Positions 17,704 to 27,013 of a DNA stretch of 64,000 nt are shown here, in pieces. Origin of the DNA: an uncultured Lachnospiraceae bacterium (lineage in GTDB: Bacteria > Bacillota > Clostridia > Lachnospirales > Lachnospiraceae); contig CANCYO010000001.1 of NCBI GenBank assembly GCA_947382415.1, positions 124,001 to 188,000 of the forward strand, read 5' to 3'. Under the pieces are notes generated by a model. That model was not told where the DNA came from. It was given only the letters and a program-made list of their open reading frames with translations, and made no database searches. Within the stretch, counting starts at the first letter, position 1, and every line of letters begins with the position of its first letter. A program made the translations under genes and the position numbers.

Positions 17704-20184
17704 ATGAACAACCAAGTTTTACAGATGAAGTATCATCCAGCCAAAAAGGAAGTGGAATTTCATCGTTTTCAGAACGGACAGGAGATAGCTATCAGAAATG
17801 ACAGCAGACTTATGCAGTACATGGCATTAAAGGGAAAATTTGTGCTGCAGGACTATGGAAATACTTTCTTTGAGGATATCGCAAACGCGTTCGACGGTCT
17901 AAAGGAAATCGAAATGCAGGTTGTGACTACCCAAATGGATTATGAAGATTTTGTGCAGATGGTGGAATATTACAACGCCGAGCCCAATTCGTGCAAGATA
18001 ACACCGAGTCTGATCGCAGAGCTGCCCGATATGGCGCATACTTTTGCCGAGGTGAAAAAATATGGCGAGCAGGCCACGGAGATTTTGCGCAGGCACAGAC
18101 AGAATCTGTTTGAGATACCTCTGGAGAATGAGAATGTCAGAAAGAGTGCGGAGAGCTTTGCGGAGCAGATCGATGAGGAGCGCAGGAATATTCATGACAA
18201 GATCGCCAGCCTGAATGACAATGCGGTGAGCCTGTGCTTTACCGGAGTGTACAGTGCCGGCAAGTCCACACTGATCAATGCGCTGCTTGGATACAAGATT
18301 CTTCCGGAGAAGATCACCTCTGAGACAGCTAAGATGTTTCGCATTTCAAGTCCCAAGCCCGGTGAGAATGTCATGATCGCCTTTGAGATTGACGGTACCT
18401 ATTCAGAGCTGGAGTGGAATGAGGTCAAACATTGTTTTGTATTTTCCCATGGACCTTCCGAGAATGATACCAAGACGGTCATTCAGCAGGAAGTGAACAG
18501 GGTGAGGGAAGCGCAGCTAAGGCAGCATGAGCAGATCTGTTCGATTTTGACAATGTTGAACGGCACAGAGGGAGTGTCGGCGGATATCAAGATTCATTTT
18601 CCTGTGGCGTTAGACAGTGCCAGTGTGCAGTATATCATCTATGATACGCCGGGGACGGACAGCAATTATGCGGAGCATCAGACGGTATTGATGGACGCTC
18701 TGTCCGAGCAGAAGCAGTCCATCCTGATCTTTGTGGCTGCTCCCAACAAGACGGAGGGCAGCGGCAATAATGCGTTGTTAAAATATCTGAAGGAAGCGGA
18801 GGAGAAGGACAGCAAGACCAGCATTGACATCGGGCGTTCCCTGTTTGTCATCAACTGGTCTGACAGCATCGACTCTGACGCCAGACGGGATCTGCAGCAC
18901 GAGGAGATCAAGTACAAGGATGACGACTCCTTTTCCATCAGGCTGGCCGACAAGAAGCTGTTCTTTCTCTCGGCGAAATACGGATATGCAGCCAGAGCCG
19001 TGAAGAACGGCATTGCATCCGAGAAGGAGCAGTCAGAGTTTAACAGAGGCCTGAACAATATGACAGACAAATTCGGCGGTTACTGCTATCGGGAAGATCG
19101 GTGCGCCATGTCCGAGTTTGCCACCAATCGCATGATCGGGCGCTGTGAGGACGCGCTGAAGGATGCGCAGGAGAGACAGGATGATATCTCCGTCCTTGAG
19201 GTATCGGCAGGTCTGTATGCGCTGGAGAGCGAGATTCTGCAGTACGGCGAGAAGTATGCCTCTGCGGTGAAGGCTTCCGCCCTCATTGACAGTGTGGACA
19301 GAGCATTATCCAAGCTGAGCAACCGTGCGGTTTCCCTGCGCGAGAGCAATCGCGAGGAGATCAAGGAGATCGAGAAGAACATTATCGAGCTTCGCAGAAC
19401 GATCAACGAGGCTATCGAGAAAGAGTACAACGAGTCTTCCATACCGGAAAACATGCCCCTCCCAGAGGAGGCCAGCAGAACGCTGGGGCTGGACAGGGCG
19501 ACGCTCTACAGTGCCATTGTAGGCAACACGAAAAACTACATGGACAAAGAGCTGCGGGGCTGGTTTCTGGGAATACTGGGAAGAGTGAAAGTGAAGGACC
19601 GCGATAAGGACAATGTCCGCGATATGATCAATCGGGCCATAGATGAATATACAGACCAGTTCCTCTCTCAGAGAAAGATCTTGCTGGAGAGTCAGCGGGA
19701 TATCTTCATCAACGCTGTGAAGCAGACCATATTGGAGAGCGGCAATATCAGCAAGGCAGCCAAGAAGTTTTTCCTGGATGTTCCGGTTCCGCAGGTGGTG
19801 AAGCCCGGTATCACCAACTGGGGCGAGTTGTACGATTCCCATTGCAGAACCGAGAAATTCCTGATGTTCAAGGGAGAGTACCTTGACAAGGCAGGATTTA
19901 TTCAGGATGTAGAGAAGATGCTGGTGGAAATCGCGGACAGCATGTGCGAAGACTACAGTCAGGATTACCGCAATGCGCTGGAGTCTCTGCTGATGCAGAT
20001 TAAGACACAGTTTGAGGGGAATCTGGAAATCTATTCCCTGTACATGAAGGCCATGGTGGAGAACCGCGACGCCATGAAGCAGCTTGGCGACAAGGTGGCG
20101 GATGTGGCAACAGAGTTGTTCGACTGTCAGAAGCAGTTGAATGATATCATCTGGAATCTGCGCCTGACATCCTTCTGGCTCTAA
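17704..20184 (+). CDS. Dynamin-like large GTPase
   Basis: An 826-residue protein with a GTPase domain inside the chain: P-loop GVYSAGKS at 181-188, a switch I Thr in KITSETAKMF, DTPG at 314-317 (IYDTPGTDSNYAEH), and a degenerate G4 (FVINWSDS). The long helical C-terminal half (about 480-826, with a basic loop near KVKDRDKDN) fits the stalk of a bacterial dynamin-like protein. Such proteins remodel or guard membranes; some act in phage defence or antibiotic stress. The N-terminal 170 residues before the GTPase are an extra domain I do not recognise. No second dynamin gene is adjacent, unlike the common paired arrangement. Start ATG with GGGAGG upstream. Confidence 0.82.
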   Translation: MNNQVLQMKYHPAKKEVEFHRFQNGQEIAIRNDSRLMQYMALKGKFVLQDYGNTFFEDIANAFDGLKEIEMQVVTTQMDYEDFVQMVEYYNAEPNSCKITPSLIAELPDMAHTFAEVKKYGEQATEILRRHRQNLFEIPLENENVRKSAESFAEQIDEERRNIHDKIASLNDNAVSLCFTGVYSAGKSTLINALLGYKILPEKITSETAKMFRISSPKPGENVMIAFEIDGTYSELEWNEVKHCFVFSHGPSENDTKTVIQQEVNRVREAQLRQHEQICSILTMLNGTEGVSADIKIHFPVALDSASVQYIIYDTPGTDSNYAEHQTVLMDALSEQKQSILIFVAAPNKTEGSGNNALLKYLKEAEEKDSKTSIDIGRSLFVINWSDSIDSDARRDLQHEEIKYKDDDSFSIRLADKKLFFLSAKYGYAARAVKNGIASEKEQSEFNRGLNNMTDKFGGYCYREDRCAMSEFATNRMIGRCEDALKDAQERQDDISVLEVSAGLYALESEILQYGEKYASAVKASALIDSVDRALSKLSNRAVSLRESNREEIKEIEKNIIELRRTINEAIEKEYNESSIPENMPLPEEASRTLGLDRATLYSAIVGNTKNYMDKELRGWFLGILGRVKVKDRDKDNVRDMINRAIDEYTDQFLSQRKILLESQRDIFINAVKQTILESGNISKAAKKFFLDVPVPQVVKPGITNWGELYDSHCRTEKFLMFKGEYLDKAGFIQDVEKMLVEIADSMCEDYSQDYRNALESLLMQIKTQFEGNLEIYSLYMKAMVENRDAMKQLGDKVADVATELFDCQKQLNDIIWNLRLTSFWL

Positions 20185-20229
20185 ACAGATTCATGAGATC
20201 AAGTATATGATGAAGCATACGATTAAACG

Positions 20230-20262
20230 GCGCAGCTCCTCACAGGGCTGCGCTGTCTTTGT
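20230..20262 (+). terminator. Terminator of the dynamin-like gene
   Basis: GCGCAGC (20230-20236) pairs with GCTGCGC (20247-20253), then TGTCTTTGTTTTT. It overlaps the last codons of the convergent MATE gene. Confidence 0.7.
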
Positions 20263-21586
20263 TTTTGCGCGTTCGGCTGATCAGAAACGGCAATTCATAC
20301 AGCATCATGGCTGCCCATCCGGCCAGATAAGCCCAGGGCAGTGCAGTGATTCCCATTTTACGGACAAATACTAACAAAACGCAGGCGAGCACACGCACAC
20401 CCATATTGATCAGACTGCTCCAGAGGGTGATCTTCAGATCTCCCATTCCGCGGAAATATCCCTGTATGCCGTTCGTGACAGCGGGAACAATGTACATGAA
20501 CGCAATCAGGTGCAGATATGCTTCTCCCTGGCCGATTGTGGCCGCATCCTGTGTAAACAGCCGCATCACAGGGTTGGCAAAAAGCAGTAGAAAGATTCCC
20601 ATACCCGCGCCATACACGAGCTCTATATACATTCCCACGCGGAATGCCGTACGAACGCGCCCGGTTTCTCCGGCGCCGCGATTCTGCGCCATCACGCTGG
20701 TCATGGCATGTCCGATATTCTGTTCCGGTATATATGCATAGTCATCGATGCGGTTAATTGCCGAGAACGCTGCGGTCGCTGTCACTCCCATGGTATTGAC
20801 AATCCCCTGTATGCCGATTTTGCCAAGCTGAACGGTAGACTGCTGCATTGCGCTGGTAAATCCGTAACCGACGATCTGTTTAAAAAGTGTCCGGTCAAAG
20901 TGCAGCCATTGCTTACCCAAATTTAAAAGAGGTATCTGTTTTCTGATATAAATCCAGCACAGCAGACAGCTGAGAGCTTCACTGAGCACAGTGCTGACGG
21001 CGCAGCCCGTCGTCCCTAAGGAAAAGAACACCACAAATATAAAATCACCCACAATGTTGATCAATGCGCTGATCCCAAGAAAGTAAAGAGGGGATTTACT
21101 GTCCCCCATCGCCCGCAGGGTACTGGCAAAGAAATTATAGATAAAGTTAAAAATCAGACCGCATGTTACAATCCTCAGATATATTGTCGCCTCCTGCATG
21201 ATCGTAGCATCTACCTGCAGAATTTTGAGAAAAACGGGAGCCCCTGTGAGACAGACTGCGGTGAGCGTAAGCGAAAATACAACGCCGGAGATCATTGCCG
21301 TACTGACTTCCCGCTTCAGAGTCTTATAATCTTTCGCTCCATAGAGCGTACCCACCAGAATCCCCGCGCCAAGGCAGATTCCCTGTACAAACAGCATTAC
21401 CAACGTCATCAGAGGATTGCTGGTTCCGACAGCCGCAAGCGCTTCCTTGCCCACATACCTGCCCACGATAATGCCGTCTACGGCATTGTAAGTGAGCTGC
21501 AGCAGGTTTCCCAACACCAGCGGAATTGTAAATTTAATAAGAATAGGGAGCATCCTCCCCTGTGTCATGTCCTTTGTCATTGTCAT
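20240..21586 (-). CDS. MATE-family multidrug/metabolite efflux transporter
   Basis: Integral membrane antiporter of 448 residues with about twelve hydrophobic helices in two pseudo-symmetric halves. The N-terminal FTIPLVLGNLLQLTYNAVDG and the GRYVGKEALAAVGTS segment are typical of the NorM/DinF-like MATE family; the second half has the AFSAINRIDDYAYIPEQNIG type motif. Substrate cannot be inferred. The start at 21586 (minus) is preferred to a GTG five codons earlier because GGAGG lies about nine bases upstream. It is divergent from the vWA-MoxR operon. Confidence 0.9.
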   Translation of the reverse strand: MTMTKDMTQGRMLPILIKFTIPLVLGNLLQLTYNAVDGIIVGRYVGKEALAAVGTSNPLMTLVMLFVQGICLGAGILVGTLYGAKDYKTLKREVSTAMISGVVFSLTLTAVCLTGAPVFLKILQVDATIMQEATIYLRIVTCGLIFNFIYNFFASTLRAMGDSKSPLYFLGISALINIVGDFIFVVFFSLGTTGCAVSTVLSEALSCLLCWIYIRKQIPLLNLGKQWLHFDRTLFKQIVGYGFTSAMQQSTVQLGKIGIQGIVNTMGVTATAAFSAINRIDDYAYIPEQNIGHAMTSVMAQNRGAGETGRVRTAFRVGMYIELVYGAGMGIFLLLFANPVMRLFTQDAATIGQGEAYLHLIAFMYIVPAVTNGIQGYFRGMGDLKITLWSSLINMGVRVLACVLLVFVRKMGITALPWAYLAGWAAMMLYELPFLISRTRKNKDSAAL

Positions 21587-21702
21587 ACTATCTGCCTCCA
21601 CAATACCATTATATTCCCTGTATGAAATATGGCAACCAATTTCTCGCCGGGATTGTAACCAATCGGATCGTTACCTACCCGGCGGTATTTTTGCAGGATA
21701 TC

Positions 21703-21732
21703 TTGTGTAAAGCCGCAAAAATGCAGTATAAT
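21703..21732 (+). promoter_or_regulatory. Promoter of the vWA-MoxR-LRR operon
   Basis: TTGTGT (21703-21708), 18-base spacer, TATAAT (21727-21732). An inverted pair ATTTTTGC (21687-21694) and GCAAAAAT (21715-21722) brackets the -35 and could be an operator. Confidence 0.55.
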
Positions 21733-21784
21733 AACCGGAGAGGACATGCGTATGGTCCGGTGCGCGATACACAGGGAGGTTATC

Positions 21785-23143
21785 ATGGTAACAGACGCTA
21801 AAAAGGCGACAGCCTTATCCAATCAAATACTGCAGCTTGCCCATGATGATCTGATTATGCATCTGCGTTTTCTTGACACCGCTCTGGCCCGTTTTCCATG
21901 GCGGGAGAGGGCGGGTATGAACTGTATGGCCACCGACGGGAGTGTCTGCTATTTTGACCCGGTTTATCTGTTGAAGGCCTATCAGGCCGACAGTAAAATG
22001 ATTCCCCGTATCTATCTGCATATGCTGCTTCACTGCGTATTTGCCCACAGCTTTCAGTATGACAGGCTGGACACGGAGTTGTGGGATCTGGCGGCGGACA
22101 TTGCGGTGGAGAGTGTGATATTGGAGCTGGGGCTGCCCGGCGTGACATTGGAACAGGACGCGGATGCGGAGAGAAAGCTAAAGCTTTTGCGGGAGGATAT
22201 AGGAGCTTTGACGGCGGAGCGTATTTACCGTTATCTGCGGCTTAACCCGCCCACGCCTCATGAGCGTGAGGAGTTTCAGAGATTGTTCCTGAAGGATATT
22301 CACAGTCTCTGGAAGCCGGCTGAGAATCTGGAGATGACGCTGGAGCAGTGGAAAAAGATCAGCGAGCGTATCAGGACGGATTTGAAATCCTTCACGAAGG
22401 CAAGGACGGATGCGGAGACTTTGGAGAAGAATCTGGAGGAGACCACCCGGGACCGGTATGATTACAGTGATATTCTCCGGCGGTTTGCCGTGATGGGAGA
22501 AGATATTACTGTAAACGATGAGGAGTTTGACTATATTTACTATACTTACGGATTGGAGCATTATGGGAACCTGCCGTTGATCGAGCCTTTGGAATACAAG
22601 GAGACACATAAGGCGAAGGAGTTCGCCATAGCCATTGACACTTCGGCTTCCTGCAGAGGACCTGTGGTAAAGGCTTTTTTGCAGAAGACATACTCCATCC
22701 TGAAAGAAGAGGAGAATTTTTTCCATAAAATAAATGTCCACATTCTGCAGTGTGACAATGAGGTGCAGAGTGACACGAAGATTACCTGTGACGAGGATTT
22801 TGAGACTTTTATGAAATATGGAAAGCTCAGCGGATTTGGAGCCACGGACTTCAGGCCCGTTTTTGTGTATCTGGATGAGCTGAGGGCCAGGGGAGAGTTT
22901 GAAAATCTGAGAGGCCTGATTTATTTTACGGATGGTTATGGTATATACCCGGAGCGTATGCCGGATTATGACGTGATTTTTGCGTTTTTGGACGAGGACG
23001 AGAACCGGGCGCCCACACCGCCCTGGAGTCTGAAGGTCATTCTGGAGAGCGAAGAGCTGGAAAGTGAAGAACTGAAAAGTGAAGAACTGGAAAGTAAAAA
23101 GCTGGAGAGGGAAGAGATGGAGGAGGAAACAGATGAACATTAA
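21785..23143 (+). CDS. vWA-domain protein with degenerate metallopeptidase-like domain (DUF2201 type)
   Basis: A 452-residue cytoplasmic protein. The N-terminal half resembles the putative metallopeptidase domain of DUF2201 proteins; its zinc-like motif is H79-M-L-L-H83-x4-H88, so the usual catalytic Glu is Met here. The C-terminal half is a vWA-like domain with the MIDAS motif D285-T-S-A-S and a following YFTDGYG. The last about 30 residues are a tandem pentapeptide tail (EELES/EELKS). Such proteins pair with MoxR AAA ATPases, which is the next gene (11-base overlap). Start 21785 follows GGGAGG by eight bases. Confidence 0.8.
   Translation: MVTDAKKATALSNQILQLAHDDLIMHLRFLDTALARFPWRERAGMNCMATDGSVCYFDPVYLLKAYQADSKMIPRIYLHMLLHCVFAHSFQYDRLDTELWDLAADIAVESVILELGLPGVTLEQDADAERKLKLLREDIGALTAERIYRYLRLNPPTPHEREEFQRLFLKDIHSLWKPAENLEMTLEQWKKISERIRTDLKSFTKARTDAETLEKNLEETTRDRYDYSDILRRFAVMGEDITVNDEEFDYIYYTYGLEHYGNLPLIEPLEYKETHKAKEFAIAIDTSASCRGPVVKAFLQKTYSILKEEENFFHKINVHILQCDNEVQSDTKITCDEDFETFMKYGKLSGFGATDFRPVFVYLDELRARGEFENLRGLIYFTDGYGIYPERMPDYDVIFAFLDEDENRAPTPPWSLKVILESEELESEELKSEELESKKLEREEMEEETDEH
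23051..23125 (+). repeat. Five tandem 15-base units in the tail of the vWA gene
   Basis: Units start at 23051, 23066, 23081, 23096 and 23111, each a variant of GAAGARCTGGAAAGT, encoding five-residue acidic steps. The final unit carries the ribosome-binding site of the moxR gene. Confidence 0.8.
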
Positions 23144-24635
23144 ACAGGCAAAGGAATATATCAAGAATTCCGTGAATCTGTATCTGAAGAAAAACGAGTT
23201 CGGGGAGTACCGTGTGCCGGTGGTGCGTCAACGCCCGATCTTTCTGCTGGGGGCGCCCGGTATCGGCAAGACGGCCATCATGGAGCAGATTGCCCAGGAG
23301 CTGGGGGTGGCGCTGGTATCCTATTCCATGACGCACCACACCAGACAGTCCGCTCTGGGTCTGCCCTTTATCACCCGGAAGACCTACGGAGGCAGGCAGT
23401 ATCAGGTGTCTGAGTACACCATGAGCGAGATCCTGGCTTCCATCTATGATACCATGGAGGAGAGCGGAATCCGGGAGGGGATTCTGTTTCTGGATGAGAT
23501 CAACTGTGTATCGGAGACGCTGGCGCCCTCCATGCTGCAGTTTTTGCAATACAAGGTGTTCGGCAGACATCAGGTGCCGGAAGGATGGGTTATCGTCACC
23601 GCGGGAAATCCACCGGAATACAATAAATCGGTGCGTGAATTTGATGTGGTGACCATGGACCGGTTGAAGCTTCTGGAGGTGGAACCGGATCTCCAGATCT
23701 GGAAGGAATATGCCAGAGAACGCAGGATTCATCCTGCAATCATGAATTTCCTCGATTTGAAGAAGGAATATTTTTACCGCATTGAGATGACTGCCGGAGG
23801 GCGCAGCTATGTGACGGCAAGAGGCTGGGAGGATCTGTCCCAGATACTCTGTCTCTATGAGGAGGAGCAGCTTGCGGTTCAGGAGAGCCTGGTGGCGCAG
23901 TATATCCGAAATCCCCGGATTGTCAGGGAGTTTACGGCCTATTACGATCTGTTTAACAAATACAAAAAGGATTACCGCATCAACGAGATATTGGAGGGGC
24001 GCGCGCCGGTGCAGGCCATCGCCAGAGCGAAAGAGGCGGCTTTTGATGAGCGGCTTTCCCTGCTGGGAATGCTGCTGGACAGAGTGCAGGCGGACATGAA
24101 GGCTGTGATGGAGCAGGCGGCTTTTCTGAAGGATCTGCAGACTGGGCTGAAGGCGGTGAAAGAGAAAATCCTGAGCGGGGAAATTGCTGTATTGGAACAG
24201 ATGGCGGAGGGCAAAAAGAAGCTTTTGGAAAACCTGCAGACAGCCAATTCCCTGTCCGATGAGGACAGGCGCAGGCATCAGAAGCTCATTCGTTTTCTGG
24301 AAGAGCGCAGAAAGGAGCTTTACACGGGCGATGCGGTCACGGGAGAGGAAGCCTTCGCGTTTATTAAGACCAAGTATGACGCATGTGTTGCGGGGATGAG
24401 ACGGGAGACGGAGAAAGTACAGGGAGAAATGTCATCGCTGTTTGCCTTTGTGGAGGAGGCTTTTGCTCAGGGCAATGAGCTGTTGATCCTTGTGACGGAA
24501 CTCACGGTGGACCGTTCCAGCGCGGAGTTTATCGCCACCTTTGGCAGTCCGGATTACCAGAGGCACAATCAGGAGCTGATGCTGAGCGAGAGGAGCGACG
24601 ACATTCGCGCGCAGATCGCCGAATTGGGCTTATAA
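23133..24635 (+). CDS. MoxR-like AAA+ ATPase
   Basis: A 500-residue AAA+ ATPase. Walker A GAPGIGKT at 40-47, Walker B FLDEIN with D121 and E122, sensor-type region WVIVTAGNPPEYN, and a lid domain around MTAGGRSYVTARGWEDL. Residues about 310-500 are a helical extension not found in minimal MoxR proteins. MoxR ATPases act as chaperones that load metals or remodel complexes together with vWA partners; the vWA gene directly upstream, overlapping by 11 bases, is the obvious partner. The start at 23133 follows GGAGGAGGAA. The target in this organism is unknown. Confidence 0.87.
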   Translation: MNIKQAKEYIKNSVNLYLKKNEFGEYRVPVVRQRPIFLLGAPGIGKTAIMEQIAQELGVALVSYSMTHHTRQSALGLPFITRKTYGGRQYQVSEYTMSEILASIYDTMEESGIREGILFLDEINCVSETLAPSMLQFLQYKVFGRHQVPEGWVIVTAGNPPEYNKSVREFDVVTMDRLKLLEVEPDLQIWKEYARERRIHPAIMNFLDLKKEYFYRIEMTAGGRSYVTARGWEDLSQILCLYEEEQLAVQESLVAQYIRNPRIVREFTAYYDLFNKYKKDYRINEILEGRAPVQAIARAKEAAFDERLSLLGMLLDRVQADMKAVMEQAAFLKDLQTGLKAVKEKILSGEIAVLEQMAEGKKKLLENLQTANSLSDEDRRRHQKLIRFLEERRKELYTGDAVTGEEAFAFIKTKYDACVAGMRRETEKVQGEMSSLFAFVEEAFAQGNELLILVTELTVDRSSAEFIATFGSPDYQRHNQELMLSERSDDIRAQIAELGL

Positions 24636-24679
24636 AATGATAAAAGTATGACAGAAATTACGAAAAAGAGGTGACTGCG

Positions 24680-25591
24680 TTGGTTCAGGAGCAGGAATAT
24701 GTTTTGCCGGGAGGCCGCTTATATTATGAAGTCCTGGAAGATTCGGAAAACGGCAGCGCAATCCGCATTACCCGGCTGCAGGGGCTTGCGGGGGAGGTGG
24801 AGATTCCCGGATGCATCGGGGACTGTCCGGTAAAGGGCATTGCGAAAAAGGCCTTTTTGAGCAAAAAGAATCTGAGGAAGGTCACGGTGCCTGAGAGTGT
24901 GACGGAGGTGGGGGATTGGGCTTTCGCATACTGTGACAGCTTGCATACGGTGGTGTTTGGGGCAGGAGAACATACTCCGCGCTTTGGCAGGGCTGTGTTT
25001 CTTGAGTGTAAAAAGCTCCGTTTTCTGGCCGTGAACGGCGGGGACGAGACCACGGCGGCACTGCTTGCGGCGGCCGTGACCGCGGCGGATGCACCCTATC
25101 TGCTGGATGCCTCCGAGGCGGGGAGCAGGGAGTGGCTGGGAAAATGGGACGCAAGGATGCTTGCGATCCTGCGCAGCGCAGACAATGAGGGTTATTCCAG
25201 ACAGGTGCTCTGCGGCGAGGAGGACTACGGCAGCACGGATGCGGCGGCTTATGAGAACGGCAGACGAAAGCTGAAAGTGCGCCTGTTGCTGCTGCGGTTG
25301 TTATACCCCCGGGGGCTTTCCGGGGAACACAGGCTGGAGCTGGAACAGTATCTGAGAGCTCACACCCGGGGCTGTGAGCGTGAGGAGACCTGGCAGGTGG
25401 TGCTTACAGAGCATGGGGAGGAGAGCGCTTATTACCGGCTGTTTGCAGAGCTTGGCTGTATATCGGAAGAGAACTTCCAACTGCTGCTGTCGGATGTGGG
25501 CGACGCATATCCCGAGCTGAAGGCCTGGCTTATGCGCTATAAGGAGGAGAAGCTGGGATATCAGGATTTTTTTGCGGGACTGGATTTATAG
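24680..25591 (+). CDS. Cytoplasmic BspA-type leucine-rich-repeat protein, third gene of the vWA-MoxR operon
   Basis: A 303-residue protein without signal peptide. Residues about 20-120 carry BspA-type leucine-rich repeats (GIAKKAFLSKKNLRKVTVPE; VTEVGDWAFAYCDSLHTVVF; GRAVFLECKKLRF). The rest (about 125-303) is a helical domain I do not recognise (RKLKVRLLLLRLLYPRG; ESAYYRLFAELGCISEENFQ). The start is uncertain: TTG at 24680 has AAGAGG eight bases upstream, GTG at 24671 lacks spacing. It lies 44 bases after the moxR stop. As a repeat protein beside a chaperone pair it may recognise the substrate; that is inference. Confidence 0.7.
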   Translation: MVQEQEYVLPGGRLYYEVLEDSENGSAIRITRLQGLAGEVEIPGCIGDCPVKGIAKKAFLSKKNLRKVTVPESVTEVGDWAFAYCDSLHTVVFGAGEHTPRFGRAVFLECKKLRFLAVNGGDETTAALLAAAVTAADAPYLLDASEAGSREWLGKWDARMLAILRSADNEGYSRQVLCGEEDYGSTDAAAYENGRRKLKVRLLLLRLLYPRGLSGEHRLELEQYLRAHTRGCEREETWQVVLTEHGEESAYYRLFAELGCISEENFQLLLSDVGDAYPELKAWLMRYKEEKLGYQDFFAGLDL

Positions 25592-25597
25592 CTTTAG

Positions 25598-25626
25598 TTG
25601 TAATATTCTGGAAAAAATGGTATAAA
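25598..25626 (+). promoter_or_regulatory. Promoter of the UDP-sugar pyrophosphorylase gene
   Basis: TTGTAA (25598-25603), 17-base spacer, TATAAA (25621-25626), in an AT-rich gap. Confidence 0.5.
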
Positions 25627-25707
25627 TGTTATAAAATAAATGATATAAATATCAAACATGAAAATGAGATCAACAGAAAACCCAAATAAGGAAGGATGAG
25701 CATAACT

Positions 25708-26934
25708 ATGACATTAGAGCGGGCGCAGGAAAAGCTGGCAAAGTATGGTCAGGAGCATGTGTTGAAATATTATGATGAACTGTCCGAGGATGACAAACGG
25801 AGCCTTCTTGCACAGATCGAGGCCACGGACATGAGTATGCTGGAAGCCTGTCTTCATAAGGAAGAATTGGCGAAAAAGGGGGCGATCACCCCTCTGTCGG
25901 CCATGCAGCTTGACGAGATCAACGCCAACAGGGAGAGCTTTACCCGCACGGGACTGGAGGCCATACGCGCAGGAGAAGTGGGAGCGGTGCTGCTGGCAGG
26001 CGGTATGGGCACCAGGCTGGGATCGGAAGATCCCAAGGGCATGTACAATGTGGGCGTTACCAAACCGCTCTACATCTTTGAATGTCTGATCAATAATCTC
26101 ATGGATGTGGTGAAACAGGCTGACGCGTGGATTCATCTCTTCATCATGACCAGCGACAAGAACCATGACGCCACAGTGGCGTTTTTGAGAGAGAAAAATT
26201 ATTTCGGTTACCGGTCCGAATATATTCATTTCTTCAAGCAGGAGATGGCTGCGGCCATCGACTATAATGGCAAGATTTATCTGGAGGAGAAGGGAAAGCT
26301 CTCCACCTCCCCCAACGGCAACGGCGGCTGGTTTATCTCCCTGCAGAAAAACGGCCTTTTGGAGCTGGTACACGACGAAGGCATACAGTGGCTGAATGTG
26401 TTTGCGGTGGACAATGTGCTGCAGCGCATAGCGGATCCCTGCTTTGTGGGCGCAACCATTAAGAAAGACTGTGTGGTGGGCGCCAAGGTGGTGAAAAAGA
26501 ACGCGCCGGACGAAAAGGTGGGCGTGATGTGTCTGGAGGATGGCAGACCTTCCATCGTGGAGTATTATGAGCTCACGGAGGAGATGATGAACGCCCGGGA
26601 CGAAAAGGGCGATTACGCCTACTATTTCGGCGTGATCCTGAACTATCTGTTCAAGGTGGCGGATCTGGAACAGATGATGGCCTCCAATATGCCTCTGCAT
26701 ATCGTGGAGAAGAAGATCCCGTATCTGGATCAGGAGGGAAGGCCGGTAAAGCCCGAGGCCCCCAATGGTTATAAACTGGAAAATCTGGTGTTGGATATGA
26801 TCCATCAGTTAGACTCCTGTCTTCCCTTTGAGGTGGAGCGGGAGCGGGAGTTTGCGCCCATCAAAAACGCTACGGGAGTGGATTCCGTTGAGAGCGCAAG
26901 GATTCTTTTGGAGAAAAACGGCGTGGAACTGTAA
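25708..26934 (+). CDS. UDPGP-family UTP:sugar-1-phosphate uridylyltransferase
   Basis: Makes a UDP-sugar from UTP and a hexose- or hexosamine-1-phosphate. 408 residues of the eukaryote-like UDPGP family, with the nucleotide loop LLAGGMGTRLGSEDPKGMYN, TSPNGNGGWF for the uracil/sugar pocket and NVFAVDNVLQRIADP. Family members make UDP-glucose, UDP-galactose or UDP-N-acetylglucosamine; the neighbouring galE points to glucose/galactose, but hexosamine is not excluded. Start at 25708 rather than the ATG at 25696, because AAGGAAGG abuts the latter directly. Confidence 0.88.
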   Translation: MTLERAQEKLAKYGQEHVLKYYDELSEDDKRSLLAQIEATDMSMLEACLHKEELAKKGAITPLSAMQLDEINANRESFTRTGLEAIRAGEVGAVLLAGGMGTRLGSEDPKGMYNVGVTKPLYIFECLINNLMDVVKQADAWIHLFIMTSDKNHDATVAFLREKNYFGYRSEYIHFFKQEMAAAIDYNGKIYLEEKGKLSTSPNGNGGWFISLQKNGLLELVHDEGIQWLNVFAVDNVLQRIADPCFVGATIKKDCVVGAKVVKKNAPDEKVGVMCLEDGRPSIVEYYELTEEMMNARDEKGDYAYYFGVILNYLFKVADLEQMMASNMPLHIVEKKIPYLDQEGRPVKPEAPNGYKLENLVLDMIHQLDSCLPFEVEREREFAPIKNATGVDSVESARILLEKNGVEL

Positions 26935-27013
26935 GCTGTTTTGAATATGTGGCAAGACTATATAAAACAACAGGAATGTCTCGGTTCCGGAGACCGGGCG
27001 GAGAGGAGAGCTT

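Noticed and set aside
23045..23125. CRISPR-like array suggested by regular repeats in the vWA tail
   Set aside because: Units are contiguous 15-mers within a coding frame with no spacers.
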